Counted from the stretch's first letter, positions 1 through 9,580 are shown. The stretch is DNA of 64,000 nucleotides from Acidobacteriota bacterium (GCA_021803035.1 JAJZME010000012.1:118237-182236); one strand, 5' to 3'. Numbers and translations: made by a program. Notes: a model not told the origin generated them from the sequence alone.

Positions 1-2385
1 GGCCGCAAGAACGAGATCATGTATCACGTGGGGCGGCCTGGGCACGAGCTGGTCTACAACCAGCGGGTAATGCATGCCTGGGGACTCGACGCCCACAACA
101 GCCATACCAATGTCTGCTCGGCGGGGGCGCGCACCGGCTATGCGTTTTGGCACGGTTACGACCGGCCATCACCGGATTACACCAATGCGAAATTCATTTT
201 GTTGCTTAGCTCGCACCTGGAGGCGGGACATTATTTCAATCCCCACGCGCAACGGATTATCGACGGCAAGATGAGCGGCGCCAAGATCTGCGTGATCGAC
301 ACGCGGCTCTCAAACACCGCCAGCAAAGCCGATTATTGGCTTGCGCCCTGGCCGGGCAGTGAGGCCGCCCTGCTGCTGGCCATGTGCAATGTCCTGATCC
401 GGGAAGGACTTTTTGATCGCGAGTTTGTCTCCCGGTGGGTCAACTGGCAGGAGTTTCTGCGCGATGAGCACCCGGACAGGCCGGAGACGTTTGAAAGTTA
501 CGTTGACATCCTCAAGGAAATGTATGCCGAATACACGCCCGAGTTTGCCGAGCGCGAGTCGGGCGTGGCCGCGGCAACGATTGTGGAAGTGGCGCACGAG
601 ATTGCGCGCGCGGGTTCGGCATTTTCAGCGCATGTCTGGCGCAACGCCGCCGCGGGCAATCTGGGCGGGTGGCAGGTTCCACGGGCATTGGTATTCCTGA
701 CGGTGCTCGCCGGGGCGATCGGCACGCGTGGTGGAACATCCCCGAGCGACTGGGACAAGTTTGTTCCCGCGCCTCCGCTGATGCCCCCGGCGCCCAACGC
801 CTGGAACGAGATGATGTGGGCACGGGAATATCCGGTGGCATCCTTCGAGATGAGTTTTCTTCTGCCTCATTTTCTGAAAGAAGGCAGAGGGAAGCTGGCC
901 TTGTACTTCAGCCGCGCGTACAACCCGGTGTGGACAAACCCGGACGGCATGAGCTGGATTGAGGCCCTCAGCGATGAAAGCAAGGTTGAACGGCACGCGT
1001 GTCTGACGCCGACGTGGAGCGAGACCGCCTGGTTCGCCGATTATGTCCTTCCCATGGGGCTTTCCCCGGAGCGGCATGACCTGATGAGTCAGGAGACACA
1101 TGCAGGACGCTGGATCGGCTTCCGCCAGCCCGTCTTGCGGGTCGAGTTGGAGCGGCAAGGCAAGCGATTCAATTTTACTTATGAAGCGCATCGTGAAGCG
1201 GGACTGGGCGAGGTCTGGGAAGAGGACGAGTTCTGGATCGAGCTGTCCTGGCGCATCGATCCGGACGGACAGCTCGGCATCCGCCAGTACTTCGAATCGC
1301 CCTACCGGCCAGGGGAGAAGCTCACCCTGGACGAATATTACCGGTGGATTTTCGAAAACAGCGTGCCGGGTCTTCCTGAAGCCGCCCAAGCCGAAGGGCT
1401 CACGCCGCTCGAATATATGCGGAAATATGGCGCGTTTCAGATCGAAGGCGAGTGTTACGGCTTGCATACGGTGGAGTTGACCGCTGCCGACTTAGCCGGC
1501 AGCACCTTTGATCCCGTTACTTCTGTGATCAGCAAGAATGGCAAGCCGATTGGCGTGTCCATCGCAGGCAAAGCGGTTCGGGGTTTTCCCACGCCTTCGC
1601 GCAAGCTCGAGTTCTATTCCAGGACCCTGAAGGATTGGAAGTGGCCGGAATACGCGGTGCCTACGTATATCAAGAGCCACGTTCACCGCGACAACATCAA
1701 CTTTGAGCGGAATGAAATGCTGCTGCTGCCGACGTTCCGCCTGCCTACGCTCATTCACAGCCGCAGCGGAAATGCCAAGTGGCTCTACGAGATTTCCCAT
1801 ATCAACCCCGTGTGGATGCACTCGTCAGACGCCGATCGCATGGGAGTTGCGAGCGGCGACCTGGTGAAGGTGGAGACTTCGATCGGATACTTCATCGACA
1901 AGATCTGGGTGACCGAAGCGATCCGCCCCGGCGTTATCGCCTGCTCGCACCACCTGGGCCGCTGGCGTTTGCAGGAGGATTCCGGCGGCGAGCGCTGGTC
2001 GACGGCGCTGGTCGATCTGAGGCAGAATCGTCCCGGTGAGTGGAAGATGCGCCAGATACATGGGATTCGCTCATTCGCGAGCAGCGACCGCGATTCTTCC
2101 CGCATTCACTGGGAAGATGCGGGCGTGCATCAGAATCTGGTTTTCCCCGTGCAGCCCGATCCGGTTAGCGGACAGCATTGCTGGCACCAGAAAGTGACCG
2201 TTACCCGCGCCGCGGAGCAGGACCACTATGGCGATGTCTTCATCGATACCGATAAAGCGCATGAGGTGTACCGGCAGTGGCTGCAATTGACGCGGCCTGC
2301 TCCCGGGCCGGACAATATGCGGCGTCCGCCTTGGATGATCCGGGTTTACCGCCCGAGGCCCGAAGCGTTCCGATTGAACAGCTAG
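1..2385 (+). CDS. Molybdopterin-dependent oxidoreductase, catalytic subunit (5' partial)
   Basis: The reading frame is open from base 1, so the true start lies outside the window; at least 794 residues are visible. It belongs to the DMSO-reductase superfamily: the central molybdopterin domain is seen in blocks such as CVIDTRLSNTASKADYWLAP and the C-terminal dinucleotide-binding domain in the stretch HSRSGNAKW...INPVWMHSSDADRMGV near residues 580-610. The N-terminal Cys region that would hold a [4Fe-4S] cluster is not in view. These enzymes move electrons between a substrate and the quinone pool through a ferredoxin-like and a membrane subunit; neither partner follows here, since the next gene is dnaB on the other strand. 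A four-cluster FeS protein and NrfD homologue occur at 16.9-18.9 kb, but a functional link is only a guess. Substrate unknown. Confidence 0.88.
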   Translation, partial: GRKNEIMYHVGRPGHELVYNQRVMHAWGLDAHNSHTNVCSAGARTGYAFWHGYDRPSPDYTNAKFILLLSSHLEAGHYFNPHAQRIIDGKMSGAKICVIDTRLSNTASKADYWLAPWPGSEAALLLAMCNVLIREGLFDREFVSRWVNWQEFLRDEHPDRPETFESYVDILKEMYAEYTPEFAERESGVAAATIVEVAHEIARAGSAFSAHVWRNAAAGNLGGWQVPRALVFLTVLAGAIGTRGGTSPSDWDKFVPAPPLMPPAPNAWNEMMWAREYPVASFEMSFLLPHFLKEGRGKLALYFSRAYNPVWTNPDGMSWIEALSDESKVERHACLTPTWSETAWFADYVLPMGLSPERHDLMSQETHAGRWIGFRQPVLRVELERQGKRFNFTYEAHREAGLGEVWEEDEFWIELSWRIDPDGQLGIRQYFESPYRPGEKLTLDEYYRWIFENSVPGLPEAAQAEGLTPLEYMRKYGAFQIEGECYGLHTVELTAADLAGSTFDPVTSVISKNGKPIGVSIAGKAVRGFPTPSRKLEFYSRTLKDWKWPEYAVPTYIKSHVHRDNINFERNEMLLLPTFRLPTLIHSRSGNAKWLYEISHINPVWMHSSDADRMGVASGDLVKVETSIGYFIDKIWVTEAIRPGVIACSHHLGRWRLQEDSGGERWSTALVDLRQNRPGEWKMRQIHGIRSFASSDRDSSRIHWEDAGVHQNLVFPVQPDPVSGQHCWHQKVTVTRAAEQDHYGDVFIDTDKAHEVYRQWLQLTRPAPGPDNMRRPPWMIRVYRPRPEAFRLNS

Positions 2386-2526
2386 ACGTTCATCAGGCTC
2401 GGGCCATAGCCAGTCAGAAGGCGTTGCTCAGCATGGGCCAGGGCATTGGCAGCATATGCCGGCGAAGAACTGAATCGCCGGCGTGAGCCTGTCGATCGGT
2501 GTTTGGCGTGCCTCGATGATGGTTGA

Positions 2527-3912
2527 TTAGCCCTCGGGCTCGGCGCCGGGATTATCGAAGCGCGTGTACCGCGCGATGAAGTTCAAAAAGACGGTGCCCG
2601 TGGGTCCGTTGCGCTGCTTGGCCACAATGATCTCGGACTTGGCGCGCTCCGATTCCGGTTGCTCCTCGTCGCGGTTGTAGTAGGCTTCGCGATGGATGAA
2701 AGCCACGACGTCGGCGTCCTGTTCAATGGAGCCGGACTCGCGGAGATCGCTGAGCATGGGGCGCTTGTCGTCGCCGCGGCGCTCGCTGGCACGCGAAAGC
2801 TGCGAGAGCGCCACCACCGGCACATCCAGCTCCTTGGCCAGCGCCTTGAGGCCGCGCGAGATGGCTGAGACTTCCTGGGTGCGGTTCTCGTAGCGCTTGC
2901 CGCCGGCCACGGCCGGCGTGGCCGTCATCAACTGCAGGTAGTCGACCACCACCATGTCCAGCCCGCCCGCGCTCTGCCGGAGCCGCCGCGCCTTGGCGCG
3001 CATTTCCGCCAGCGAGATGCCCGCCGAATCGTCGATGTACATGCGCGATTCGACGAGCTGCTCCAGGCCCCTGCGCAGCTTGTCCTGGTCTTCGCGGCCC
3101 AGGAAGCCGGTTTGCAACTTGCGCTGATCGACCCACGCCTGCGAGGCCAGCATGCGGCGCAAGAGCGACTCCTTGCTCATTTCCAGGCTAAAGACGGCCA
3201 CCACCGCCTCGTGATTCACGGCGGCGTTTTGCGCGAGGTTGATGGCAAAGGCCGTTTTGCCCATGGAAGGACGCGCGGCGATGATGATCAGCTCGCCCTT
3301 TTGCAGGCCGCTGGTCATACGGTCGAACTCGTAGAAATCCGTGGCCAGGCCGGTGATTTCGCGGCTCTGCTTGTAGAGATTGTCGATGGAGCCGAAGGAG
3401 TCGCGCACGATCTGATCGAGCGGCTCAAGGCCCCGGGTGATGCCCTTTTCGCTGACCTCCAGCAGTTGCGACTCGGCCATGTCGAGGACTTCCAGCGCCG
3501 TCTCGCTCTGGTCGGCGGCGCGCGCGATGGCCGCCGAGCAGATGCTCATCAGCCGGCGCAGCAGGCTCTTGTCCTTGACGATGCGGATGTACTCTTCGAT
3601 GACCGGACGGCGGGGCAGACCTTCGGTGAGCGATGCCAGATAGGCCACGCCGCCCACCGTCTCGATCTCCTTGTAACGGGCCAACTCGTTGGCCAGCGTC
3701 ACGATGTCGACGGCGCGCTGCTCGGTCATCAACTCGCTCATACGCATGAAGATGCGGCGGTGCGAGTCGAGCGAGAAATCGTCGGCCGTGAGCTTTTCCG
3801 AGGCTTCGGAGTGCGCGGCGTTGTCGAGCAGGATTGCGCCCAGGATGGTTTTTTCCGCATCGAGGTTCGCGGGCAATCCGGCTTCGAGGGTCAGGTCGGG
3901 AATTGTCGCCAT
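2527..3912 (-). CDS. dnaB: Replicative DNA helicase DnaB
   Basis: Unwinds DNA at the replication fork as a hexameric ring. The 461-residue protein has the normal family length. The N-terminal DnaB domain (about 15-115) begins LDAEKTILGAILLDNAAH; the RecA-like domain carries Walker A (ARPSMGKTAFAIN), a Walker B block (MVVVDYLQLM) and the conserved LSQLSR/RP segment followed by DLRESGSIEQDADVV. No intein or frameshift interrupts it. ATG at 3912 is preferred; a TTG two codons upstream is the alternative. It is transcribed alone, convergent with the molybdoenzyme gene. Confidence 0.97.
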   Translation of the reverse strand: MATIPDLTLEAGLPANLDAEKTILGAILLDNAAHSEASEKLTADDFSLDSHRRIFMRMSELMTEQRAVDIVTLANELARYKEIETVGGVAYLASLTEGLPRRPVIEEYIRIVKDKSLLRRLMSICSAAIARAADQSETALEVLDMAESQLLEVSEKGITRGLEPLDQIVRDSFGSIDNLYKQSREITGLATDFYEFDRMTSGLQKGELIIIAARPSMGKTAFAINLAQNAAVNHEAVVAVFSLEMSKESLLRRMLASQAWVDQRKLQTGFLGREDQDKLRRGLEQLVESRMYIDDSAGISLAEMRAKARRLRQSAGGLDMVVVDYLQLMTATPAVAGGKRYENRTQEVSAISRGLKALAKELDVPVVALSQLSRASERRGDDKRPMLSDLRESGSIEQDADVVAFIHREAYYNRDEEQPESERAKSEIIVAKQRNGPTGTVFLNFIARYTRFDNPGAEPEG

Positions 3913-4045
3913 ACCCAAAGAGTGTAGGCCAGTCCGGGACGCGGCGGGCTTGTGAAGAAATCGGCCGGATCAATGGAAAACTGTGTCAAAGCAGCCACAG
4001 AAACGGTGTTTCGCAATGGATAGAGCGAAGATCACTTGAAGACGG

Positions 4046-4984
4046 TTATTTCTTTTTCCCGGGCAGCCAGCGCGTCAGCCGGCCCATGAGGCCGCTTTGG
4101 GCCGAAGGTGACGGCTTGGGGTGCGGCACGGCGGACGCGACCGGCTTGACTGCCGGATGCGGAGCGGTTTTTGGCGCGCTGCCTGAAGCACCTGCGTTTT
4201 GTGTTGGGCCGAGAACCGTGGCGCCAGGATAGCTGGTGGGGGGCGGCCTGGAACCGTTGTTCTTCACCAGGATGGTGATGCGGCGGTTTCTGGCATCGAA
4301 GGGGTTATTTTTGATGAGCGGAAGCTGGTCGGCGTAGGCGCGTACCTGCGTCACCTGATTGGGGCCAACGCCATCCTGCTGCAAGAGGCGGCGCGCCGAG
4401 TTGGCGCGGTCGGCGGAAAGCTCCCAGTTGCCGTAATCGGCACTGGGGGCATACGGAGTGGCGTCGGTGTGGCCTTCGATGAGCAGCTTGTTGGGCAGGG
4501 TCTTCAGCTCGGAAGCAAGCAGGGCCAGCAGCTCCTGGCCGTTCTCGCTGAGTTCGTCGCTGCCGAGCTTGTAGAAGGTTCCTTTCCGGCCTTCCAGCAG
4601 CTCAATGCGCAGGCCTTCAGGGGTGATGTTGATCTCGATCTGGTTGGAGAGCTTGCCCAAATCCTTGCGTTCGTGAATCTCCTTTTCCAGCCTCTCCTTC
4701 AGTTTTTTCAGGAGTAGCTTGTTCTTGTCCATGGGGGCGGGAACGGCCGCGGTGGTGTTCTTCATGGTGGTGCCGAGCAGGGTTGCCAATCCCTTGGGGT
4801 CGTTGAAGTAGCCGGCCACCGCCTGGCGCACGGTTTCGCTGGTGCTCATCAGCCAGAGCACGATGAACAGCGACATCAGCGCGGTGACAAAGTCGGCATA
4901 GGCCACCTTCCACGCGCCGCCGTGCCGGCCGCTGTGGCCCGACTTCTTTTTGATCACGATCACCGGTTGGCCGTTGGCCGCCAT
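4046..4984 (-). CDS. motB: Flagellar motor stator protein MotB
   Basis: Peptidoglycan-anchored stator subunit that with MotA conducts ions to drive the flagellar motor. The N-terminal plug/TM region holds the family block GGAWKVAYADFVTALMSLF, with Asp31 in the position of the proton-carrying aspartate of MotB. An OmpA-like peptidoglycan-binding domain follows (about 145-255) with LLIEGHTDATPY and DRANSARRLL. The last 55 residues are a Pro/Ala/Ser-rich tail ending in basic residues, longer than usual. It is the third gene of a PAS-GGDEF/motA/motB operon, 21 bases after motA. No other flagellar genes are in the window. Confidence 0.95.
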   Translation of the reverse strand: MAANGQPVIVIKKKSGHSGRHGGAWKVAYADFVTALMSLFIVLWLMSTSETVRQAVAGYFNDPKGLATLLGTTMKNTTAAVPAPMDKNKLLLKKLKERLEKEIHERKDLGKLSNQIEINITPEGLRIELLEGRKGTFYKLGSDELSENGQELLALLASELKTLPNKLLIEGHTDATPYAPSADYGNWELSADRANSARRLLQQDGVGPNQVTQVRAYADQLPLIKNNPFDARNRRITILVKNNGSRPPPTSYPGATVLGPTQNAGASGSAPKTAPHPAVKPVASAVPHPKPSPSAQSGLMGRLTRWLPGKKK

Positions 4985-5005
4985 TGTTCTCCGATCCTGC
5001 TTGCA

Positions 5006-5884
5006 CTACGCGGCGGCTGCTTCGGCCGGCTCGGTGCGATTCTTGCAGCTCTTTTCCATCTCGTCGAAGCTGGGGCGCACATGCGCGGGGATGGCGCGCC
5101 GGCCCATCTCGACGGCGATCATCGGCGCCGCTCCCTTAAGAAACGAGAGCAGCAGCACGCGCAGCACGTGCAGGTACTCGTTGTGCTCGTCGGCGGCTTT
5201 GCTCATGTTGGAGCTGAGCGGACCGGCCACGCCGTAGCAGAGCAGAATGCCCAGGAACGTGCCCACCAGGGCCGCGGCCACCTTTTCGCCGATCTGTCCG
5301 GGCGGGCCGCCCAGCGCGCCCATGGTGATGACCACGCCCAGCACCGCGGCCACAATGCCGAAGCCGGGCAGCGAGTCGGCCACTGTGCTGAGCGCGTTGA
5401 CCGGCTGCATGGCGGCGTGGTGGTGCACCTCCATGTCCAGCTCCATCATCTGGTCCATGTCGAACGGCTCCACGCCACCGGTGATGGCCATGCGCAGCGT
5501 GTCGCAGACAAAATCGCGTGCGTGATGGTCCTTGAGAAAGTCAGGAAAGTTTTTAAAGATCGCGCTCTCTTCGGGCTTTTCCACGTCCATCTCCACGCTC
5601 AGCAACCCCTCTTTGCGCACCTTGTTGAGGAACTGAAACATCATCTTGAGCGTGTTGAGGTAGCGATCCGTGCCGAACGACGAGCCTTTGATGACGCCCT
5701 GGAGCGCGGCAAGGATCTGCTTGAGGATGTAGGCCGGATTGGCCGCCAGCAGCGAGCCGGTGGCCGCGCCGGCGATGATCAGCAACTCGGCCGGCTGGAT
5801 CAGAACGATAAAATGCCCGCGTTCGATTAGGAACCCGCTCAAAACAGCGCCGAAAACCACGAAGATGCCTATGATGGCAAACAT
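5006..5884 (-). CDS. motA: Flagellar motor stator protein MotA
   Basis: Membrane subunit of the MotAB ion channel. The 292-residue protein begins MFAIIGIFVVFGAVLSGFLI and has four hydrophobic segments (about 1-22, 30-50, 170-195, 200-225), with the long cytoplasmic loop between the second and third pair that normally contacts the rotor. The block AVLGVVITMGALGG is typical of TM3. Its start overlaps the end of the upstream PAS-GGDEF gene by 16 bases, implying co-translation. The pairing with motB makes the assignment firm. Confidence 0.95.
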   Translation of the reverse strand: MFAIIGIFVVFGAVLSGFLIERGHFIVLIQPAELLIIAGAATGSLLAANPAYILKQILAALQGVIKGSSFGTDRYLNTLKMMFQFLNKVRKEGLLSVEMDVEKPEESAIFKNFPDFLKDHHARDFVCDTLRMAITGGVEPFDMDQMMELDMEVHHHAAMQPVNALSTVADSLPGFGIVAAVLGVVITMGALGGPPGQIGEKVAAALVGTFLGILLCYGVAGPLSSNMSKAADEHNEYLHVLRVLLLSFLKGAAPMIAVEMGRRAIPAHVRPSFDEMEKSCKNRTEPAEAAAA

Positions 5885-6738
5885 GTCTCGCTCCCCGGTA
5901 AAGGCGTTACGCGATTGCCGCCTGCGTGCATGCTGGCGAGCATTGCCTCGCGCGCACGTTCCAGAAGCTGCGCGAGCGTTTCAGCGCGGCCAGCCCCGGC
6001 CTGCGCCGCGCCCATGCTCACGGTGATGGAAATCCGGTCGCCCCACCAGCGGAAATCGGTAGTGCGCGCCAGCCCGGCAAGCGCCCGCGCATGGGCGGCC
6101 AGCATGGCGGCGGTGCGCTCGTGGGCGATGACGAGAAACTCCTCGTCGCCCCAGCGGCCGACCTCTTCGCCCGGCCGCAGGCCCTGCCGGAGCGCCCGTT
6201 CCAGCTTCTTCAGCATGGTTTCGCAGGCCACCGCGCCGTGGGTCTTGCGCAGCTCCCGCGCCTGGTCCACGGCGATCCACAGCACGCCGAACGGCAATCC
6301 CTCGCGCACCGCATCCTCGAACTCCGTTGTCAGCCGCTCTTCCAGATCCTCCTGGCTGGCCTCAACGGAGTCGTCATCCGCCTCACCGTGGGGCAGTGCG
6401 TCCAGACTCTCGGCGGGATGAAAGACCGCTGCGATGCCGATACGCTCGCCGAGGACGTCGCGCAGCGCCAGCACGCGCGCAATTGTCTGCGCCTCGTGGC
6501 CCAGCTTGTGGCGCACGCGGACCATAACACCGTGGCCGGCCTGCTGTTGCGGGCCTCCGCGCGCCAGCGGCTGCAGCGCGGCAGGCATGGGCCGGCCCAG
6601 CAACTCCGCGGCGGCGTAGCCGGTAATGGCCTCGGCGGCGCGGCTCCAGAAGCGCACCTCGCCTCCCGTACCCACGAGCGCGATTCCCTCGGGGAGGCTG
6701 TCGAGCGCGGCTTCCAGTAGTTCGGCGCGATCGGCCAT
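5869..6738 (-). CDS. PAS domain protein with degenerate GGDEF (GDEEF) domain
   Basis: An N-terminal PAS domain (about 1-115; LDSLPEGIALVGTGGEVRFW, EAITGYAAAELLGR) is joined to a diguanylate-cyclase-like domain (about 130-275). The signature reads RPGEEVGRWGDEEF: compared with the usual RxxDxVGRxGGDEF, the second Gly of the motif is Asp, and the inhibitory RxxD site is RPGE. Such a change may weaken or abolish GTP cyclisation, so the domain could be a sensor or a receptor instead. No membrane segment is seen. Being first in the motA-motB operon and overlapping motA suggests it tunes motility with c-di-GMP or energy state, which is inference. Confidence 0.85.
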   Translation of the reverse strand: MADRAELLEAALDSLPEGIALVGTGGEVRFWSRAAEAITGYAAAELLGRPMPAALQPLARGGPQQQAGHGVMVRVRHKLGHEAQTIARVLALRDVLGERIGIAAVFHPAESLDALPHGEADDDSVEASQEDLEERLTTEFEDAVREGLPFGVLWIAVDQARELRKTHGAVACETMLKKLERALRQGLRPGEEVGRWGDEEFLVIAHERTAAMLAAHARALAGLARTTDFRWWGDRISITVSMGAAQAGAGRAETLAQLLERAREAMLASMHAGGNRVTPLPGSETCLPS

Positions 6739-7025
6739 CCGGTTCGTTCTCCCTCAGCGGCTGCCCCGAACGCTCGCCTGCTCAGGCCGCGCCGGGACGC
6801 ACCGCTTCGCGATGTCTTCTGATTCGCTTATCGGCGCGGCGGGGCGCAACTTCACCGCGGCGTCTTGCAGAGCGAAGAATCCATGAAGTGTTGGGGAGAT
6901 TTTGGGAATGGCTGGCGCGGCGGCTGCGCGATGGGGCGGAGTTTGGCGCTTCAAAGCGTTTCTGAAGCTGCCTGCAGGATGCCCAGGCGCAGCCGTGATG
7001 GCTACTTACGGATTTCGGCGTGGAA

Positions 7026-8531
7026 TCAGAAGCTTCTGACCCACTCCAGGATCGAACGCACGCCGATGCCGCTGGGGCCCTTGGCGATATACGGCCGCGC
7101 CTCCTCGACCCAGGCTACGCCCGCAATATCCAGGTGAATCCAGGGTGTGTCCTCGGCAAAGTGGTGCAGGAACTCCGCCGCCGTAATGGCGCCGCCCCAG
7201 CGCCCGCCTGTGTTCTTGATATCGCCGATGTCGCTTTTGATCATGTCGGCGTATTCCTCGCCCAGCGGTAGCCGCCAGAACTTCTCGCCGGAGACGGCCA
7301 GCGCCGCGTCGAACTTCGCGTAGGTCACGTCGTCGTTGGAGAAGGCTCCGGCGTTCACCATGCCCAGCGCCACCACGCAGGCGCCGGTCAAGGTGGCCGC
7401 ATCGATCAGGTGCGTGGCGCCGAGCTGGCGGGCATAGGCCAAGCCGTCGGCCAGTACCAGACGGCCTTCGGCATCGGTGTTGATGATCTCGATGGTCTTG
7501 CCGGACATGGCCGTCTGCACGTCGCCCGGCTTCTGGGCTTTGCCGTCGGGCATATTCTCGGCCGCGCATACGATACCGATGACGCGAACCCTGGGTTGCA
7601 GGAGGGCAATGGCGCGCATGGCGCCGATCATGGCCGCGCCGCCCGCCATGTCGTATTTCATCTTCTCCATGTTGTCGGAGGGCTTGATGGAGATGCCGCC
7701 CGTATCGAAGGTGATGCCCTTGCCGACCAGGCCGAGAACGGGGCCCTCGGTTACACCCTCCGGCTCATAGCGCAGGACGATCAGGGCGGGCGGCTCGGCC
7801 GAGCCCTGCGAGACGCTCCAGAAGGCGCCCATCTTCAGCTCGTGCAATTTCTCGGTGGAGTACACCTCGCAGTTGAGCCCCACTGCGGCGGCCATGGCGG
7901 CCGCGCGCTCGCCCAAGACGGTGGGCGTTAGCTTGTTGCCCGGCTCGTTCACCAGGGAGCGCGTGAAATTCTGGCTCTCGCCGACGATCATGCCTTCGGC
8001 GAAGGCTGCTTCCACGGCTGTTCTTTCCGCGCTGGCCGGGACGGCAACCGTGAACGACTGCACGCTCTGGTCCTTGCGGTCGCTGCGGTAGGTGTCCGGA
8101 TCGAAGTCGCCCACGCATGCGCCTTCCACCGCCGCACGGGCGCAGGCCGCGCCAGGCAGAGCCTCGGCCTCGGGAAGGGCCAGCACCAGTTCGCGAATGC
8201 CGCGCGGCTTGGTGAAGCGCACCGCGGTTCCGGCGGCGTTGCGCACGCTGGCCGGCTTGATCTTTTCCTGCTTGCCCAGGCCTACCATCAGCAGCCGGCG
8301 GGCCTTGAGACCGGCCGGGGCGTGCAACAGCAGCGTCTCATTGGCGCCGGCTTTGAACTCGCCGCCGGCCAGCACCGCGGCTGCGGCGGTTTTTACGACT
8401 TCATCGTCCGTCAGCAGCACGGGTTGAGGCCTGGCGTCCGGGCCTTTGGCGGTTTGCGCGTCGGCTGCTGTCACCACCAGCAGTTCAGTCTCGATTCCGG
8501 AGAGAGGAGAGAAAGAAAGTTCAGTCCGCAT
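7026..8531 (-). CDS. pepA: Leucyl aminopeptidase (M17)
   Basis: Cytosolic metallo-aminopeptidase that removes N-terminal residues from peptides. The C-terminal catalytic domain keeps the two-metal motifs: GLVGKGITFDTGGISIKP, MKYDMAGGAAMIG and NTDAEGRLVLADGLAYA. The N-terminal domain (about 1-165) is less conserved, as usual. At 501 residues from ATG 8531 (MRTELSFSPL) it is the standard family size; an in-frame start 17 codons upstream has no support. Monocistronic, divergent from the AbrB/VapC pair. Confidence 0.95.
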   Translation of the reverse strand: MRTELSFSPLSGIETELLVVTAADAQTAKGPDARPQPVLLTDDEVVKTAAAAVLAGGEFKAGANETLLLHAPAGLKARRLLMVGLGKQEKIKPASVRNAAGTAVRFTKPRGIRELVLALPEAEALPGAACARAAVEGACVGDFDPDTYRSDRKDQSVQSFTVAVPASAERTAVEAAFAEGMIVGESQNFTRSLVNEPGNKLTPTVLGERAAAMAAAVGLNCEVYSTEKLHELKMGAFWSVSQGSAEPPALIVLRYEPEGVTEGPVLGLVGKGITFDTGGISIKPSDNMEKMKYDMAGGAAMIGAMRAIALLQPRVRVIGIVCAAENMPDGKAQKPGDVQTAMSGKTIEIINTDAEGRLVLADGLAYARQLGATHLIDAATLTGACVVALGMVNAGAFSNDDVTYAKFDAALAVSGEKFWRLPLGEEYADMIKSDIGDIKNTGGRWGGAITAAEFLHHFAEDTPWIHLDIAGVAWVEEARPYIAKGPSGIGVRSILEWVRSF

Positions 8532-8598
8532 GCCGCCTATTCTTGCATATCCGGGCGCGGCCGATTGCAGCCGGGGCGGCACGATCTCCAGCCAATAT

Positions 8599-8705
8599 TA
8601 TGTGTCATTTTAATAGAAATGACACATATTAAGTTTAATGACATTGAATATATCATGTCATATCATGCAAAGACGTTTTCTATGTCATAATTGTAAAGGT
8701 GTCAT
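8599..8705. promoter_or_regulatory. Operator/promoter region of the AbrB-VapC operon
   Basis: An AT-rich strip in a GC-rich neighbourhood. Positions 8599-8628 form a perfect inverted repeat, TATGTGTCATTT - 6 bases - AAATGACACATA. The hexamer TGTCAT or its complement ATGACA recurs six times, at 8603, 8619, 8638, 8656, 8683 and 8700, the last touching the antitoxin start. Antitoxins of the AbrB class commonly repress their own promoters, so this is probably their binding array; the protein-DNA link is inferred. Confidence 0.6.
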
Positions 8706-8706
8706 G

Positions 8707-8994
8707 ATGGAAATGAATGTCACAGAAACTTTCGAAACCAAGACCCGCATCAACGAGAACGGCCGCATCGTAATTCCGGCGGAGATCCGCCAGAAGATGG
8801 GGCTACAGCCGGGGGACACACTCTTTCTGAGCCTGGAGGGCCAGACGCTGCGGATCGAGTCGCAGCAGGCGCGCGTCCGCCGCGTCCAGGAGAGCCTCCG
8901 GCGCCTGATTCCCGCAGAGCGCGTGCTTTCCGACGAACTGATCGCCGAGCGCCGTGAAGAGGCGCGCGGCGAGATGGAGGAGTGGCTTGGTTAG
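8707..8994 (+). CDS. AbrB/MazE-type (SpoVT-AbrB fold) antitoxin
   Basis: A 95-residue DNA-binding antitoxin. The swapped-hairpin AbrB domain is seen in TRINENGRIVIPAEIRQKMGLQPGDTLFLSLEG (residues about 14-45), and a charged helical C-terminus (to ...REEARGEMEEWLG) would contact the toxin. AAAGG at 8695-8699 lies 7 bases before ATG 8707; ATG 8704 is possible, and a longer form from 8638 would be unusual and runs through the operator repeats. The stop overlaps the toxin start. Expected role: neutralises the PIN toxin and autorepresses. Confidence 0.9.
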   Translation: MEMNVTETFETKTRINENGRIVIPAEIRQKMGLQPGDTLFLSLEGQTLRIESQQARVRRVQESLRRLIPAERVLSDELIAERREEARGEMEEWLG

Positions 8995-9370
8995 CGCAGT
9001 TCTCGACGCTTCCGCGCTGCTGGCTCTCATCCGCGGCGAAGCGGGCGCGGATCGTGTCGCCGCCTGCTTCGCCCAGGCCGTAATCAGCACAGTCAATCAG
9101 GCCGAGGTCGAGGCCCGGCTGGTACTGGCGGGTGTCGAGGAGCGGCTCGCATGGTGGCACATCGCGGAAGCTGGCTGTCCCGCGATCCCATTCGACGAGG
9201 ATCAGGCCCGGATAGCCGGCGGCCTGGTGAAGATCACGCGTTCCTTCGGCCTGTCCCTGGGCGACCGCGCCTGCCTGGCGCTGGCCATCCAGCAGCGAGC
9301 GACGGTATACACCACCGACCGGACATGGAAGGATCTGGATCTGGGAGTTGCGGTGGAAGTGATTCGCTGA
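8987..9370 (+). CDS. PIN-domain toxin (VapC-like ribonuclease)
   Basis: A 127-residue PIN-fold RNase, the toxin of the pair. The acidic metal-binding residues are present: Asp7 (VLDASALLALI), Glu40 (STVNQAEV), Asp93 (LSLGDRACLALA) and Asp111 (YTTDRTW). TTG 8987 is chosen because an ideal GGAGG (8976-8980) lies 6 bases upstream inside the antitoxin gene; an upstream GTG at 8954 would add 11 basic residues without a good site. The 8-base overlap with the antitoxin indicates coupled translation. Confidence 0.9.
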   Translation: MVSAVLDASALLALIRGEAGADRVAACFAQAVISTVNQAEVEARLVLAGVEERLAWWHIAEAGCPAIPFDEDQARIAGGLVKITRSFGLSLGDRACLALAIQQRATVYTTDRTWKDLDLGVAVEVIR

Positions 9371-9580
9371 GCTCCGCGCCTGCCGGTCCAGGAGCGAGTG
9401 CGGTCGCCGGCAAAGTTGCGACCTGATCCGATATGACAGGCAGCTCTCAGTCCTTGGCGGTTGGTTGCCGGTTGCCAGCAATTGCTGGGCGCTGATGCGA
9501 AGGTTGATGCCCGGCGAACGCTGACGAGCGAGAACATGCGTACCGATATTCGGGACGAGCGGCCTTCCGCATCCGCATTT

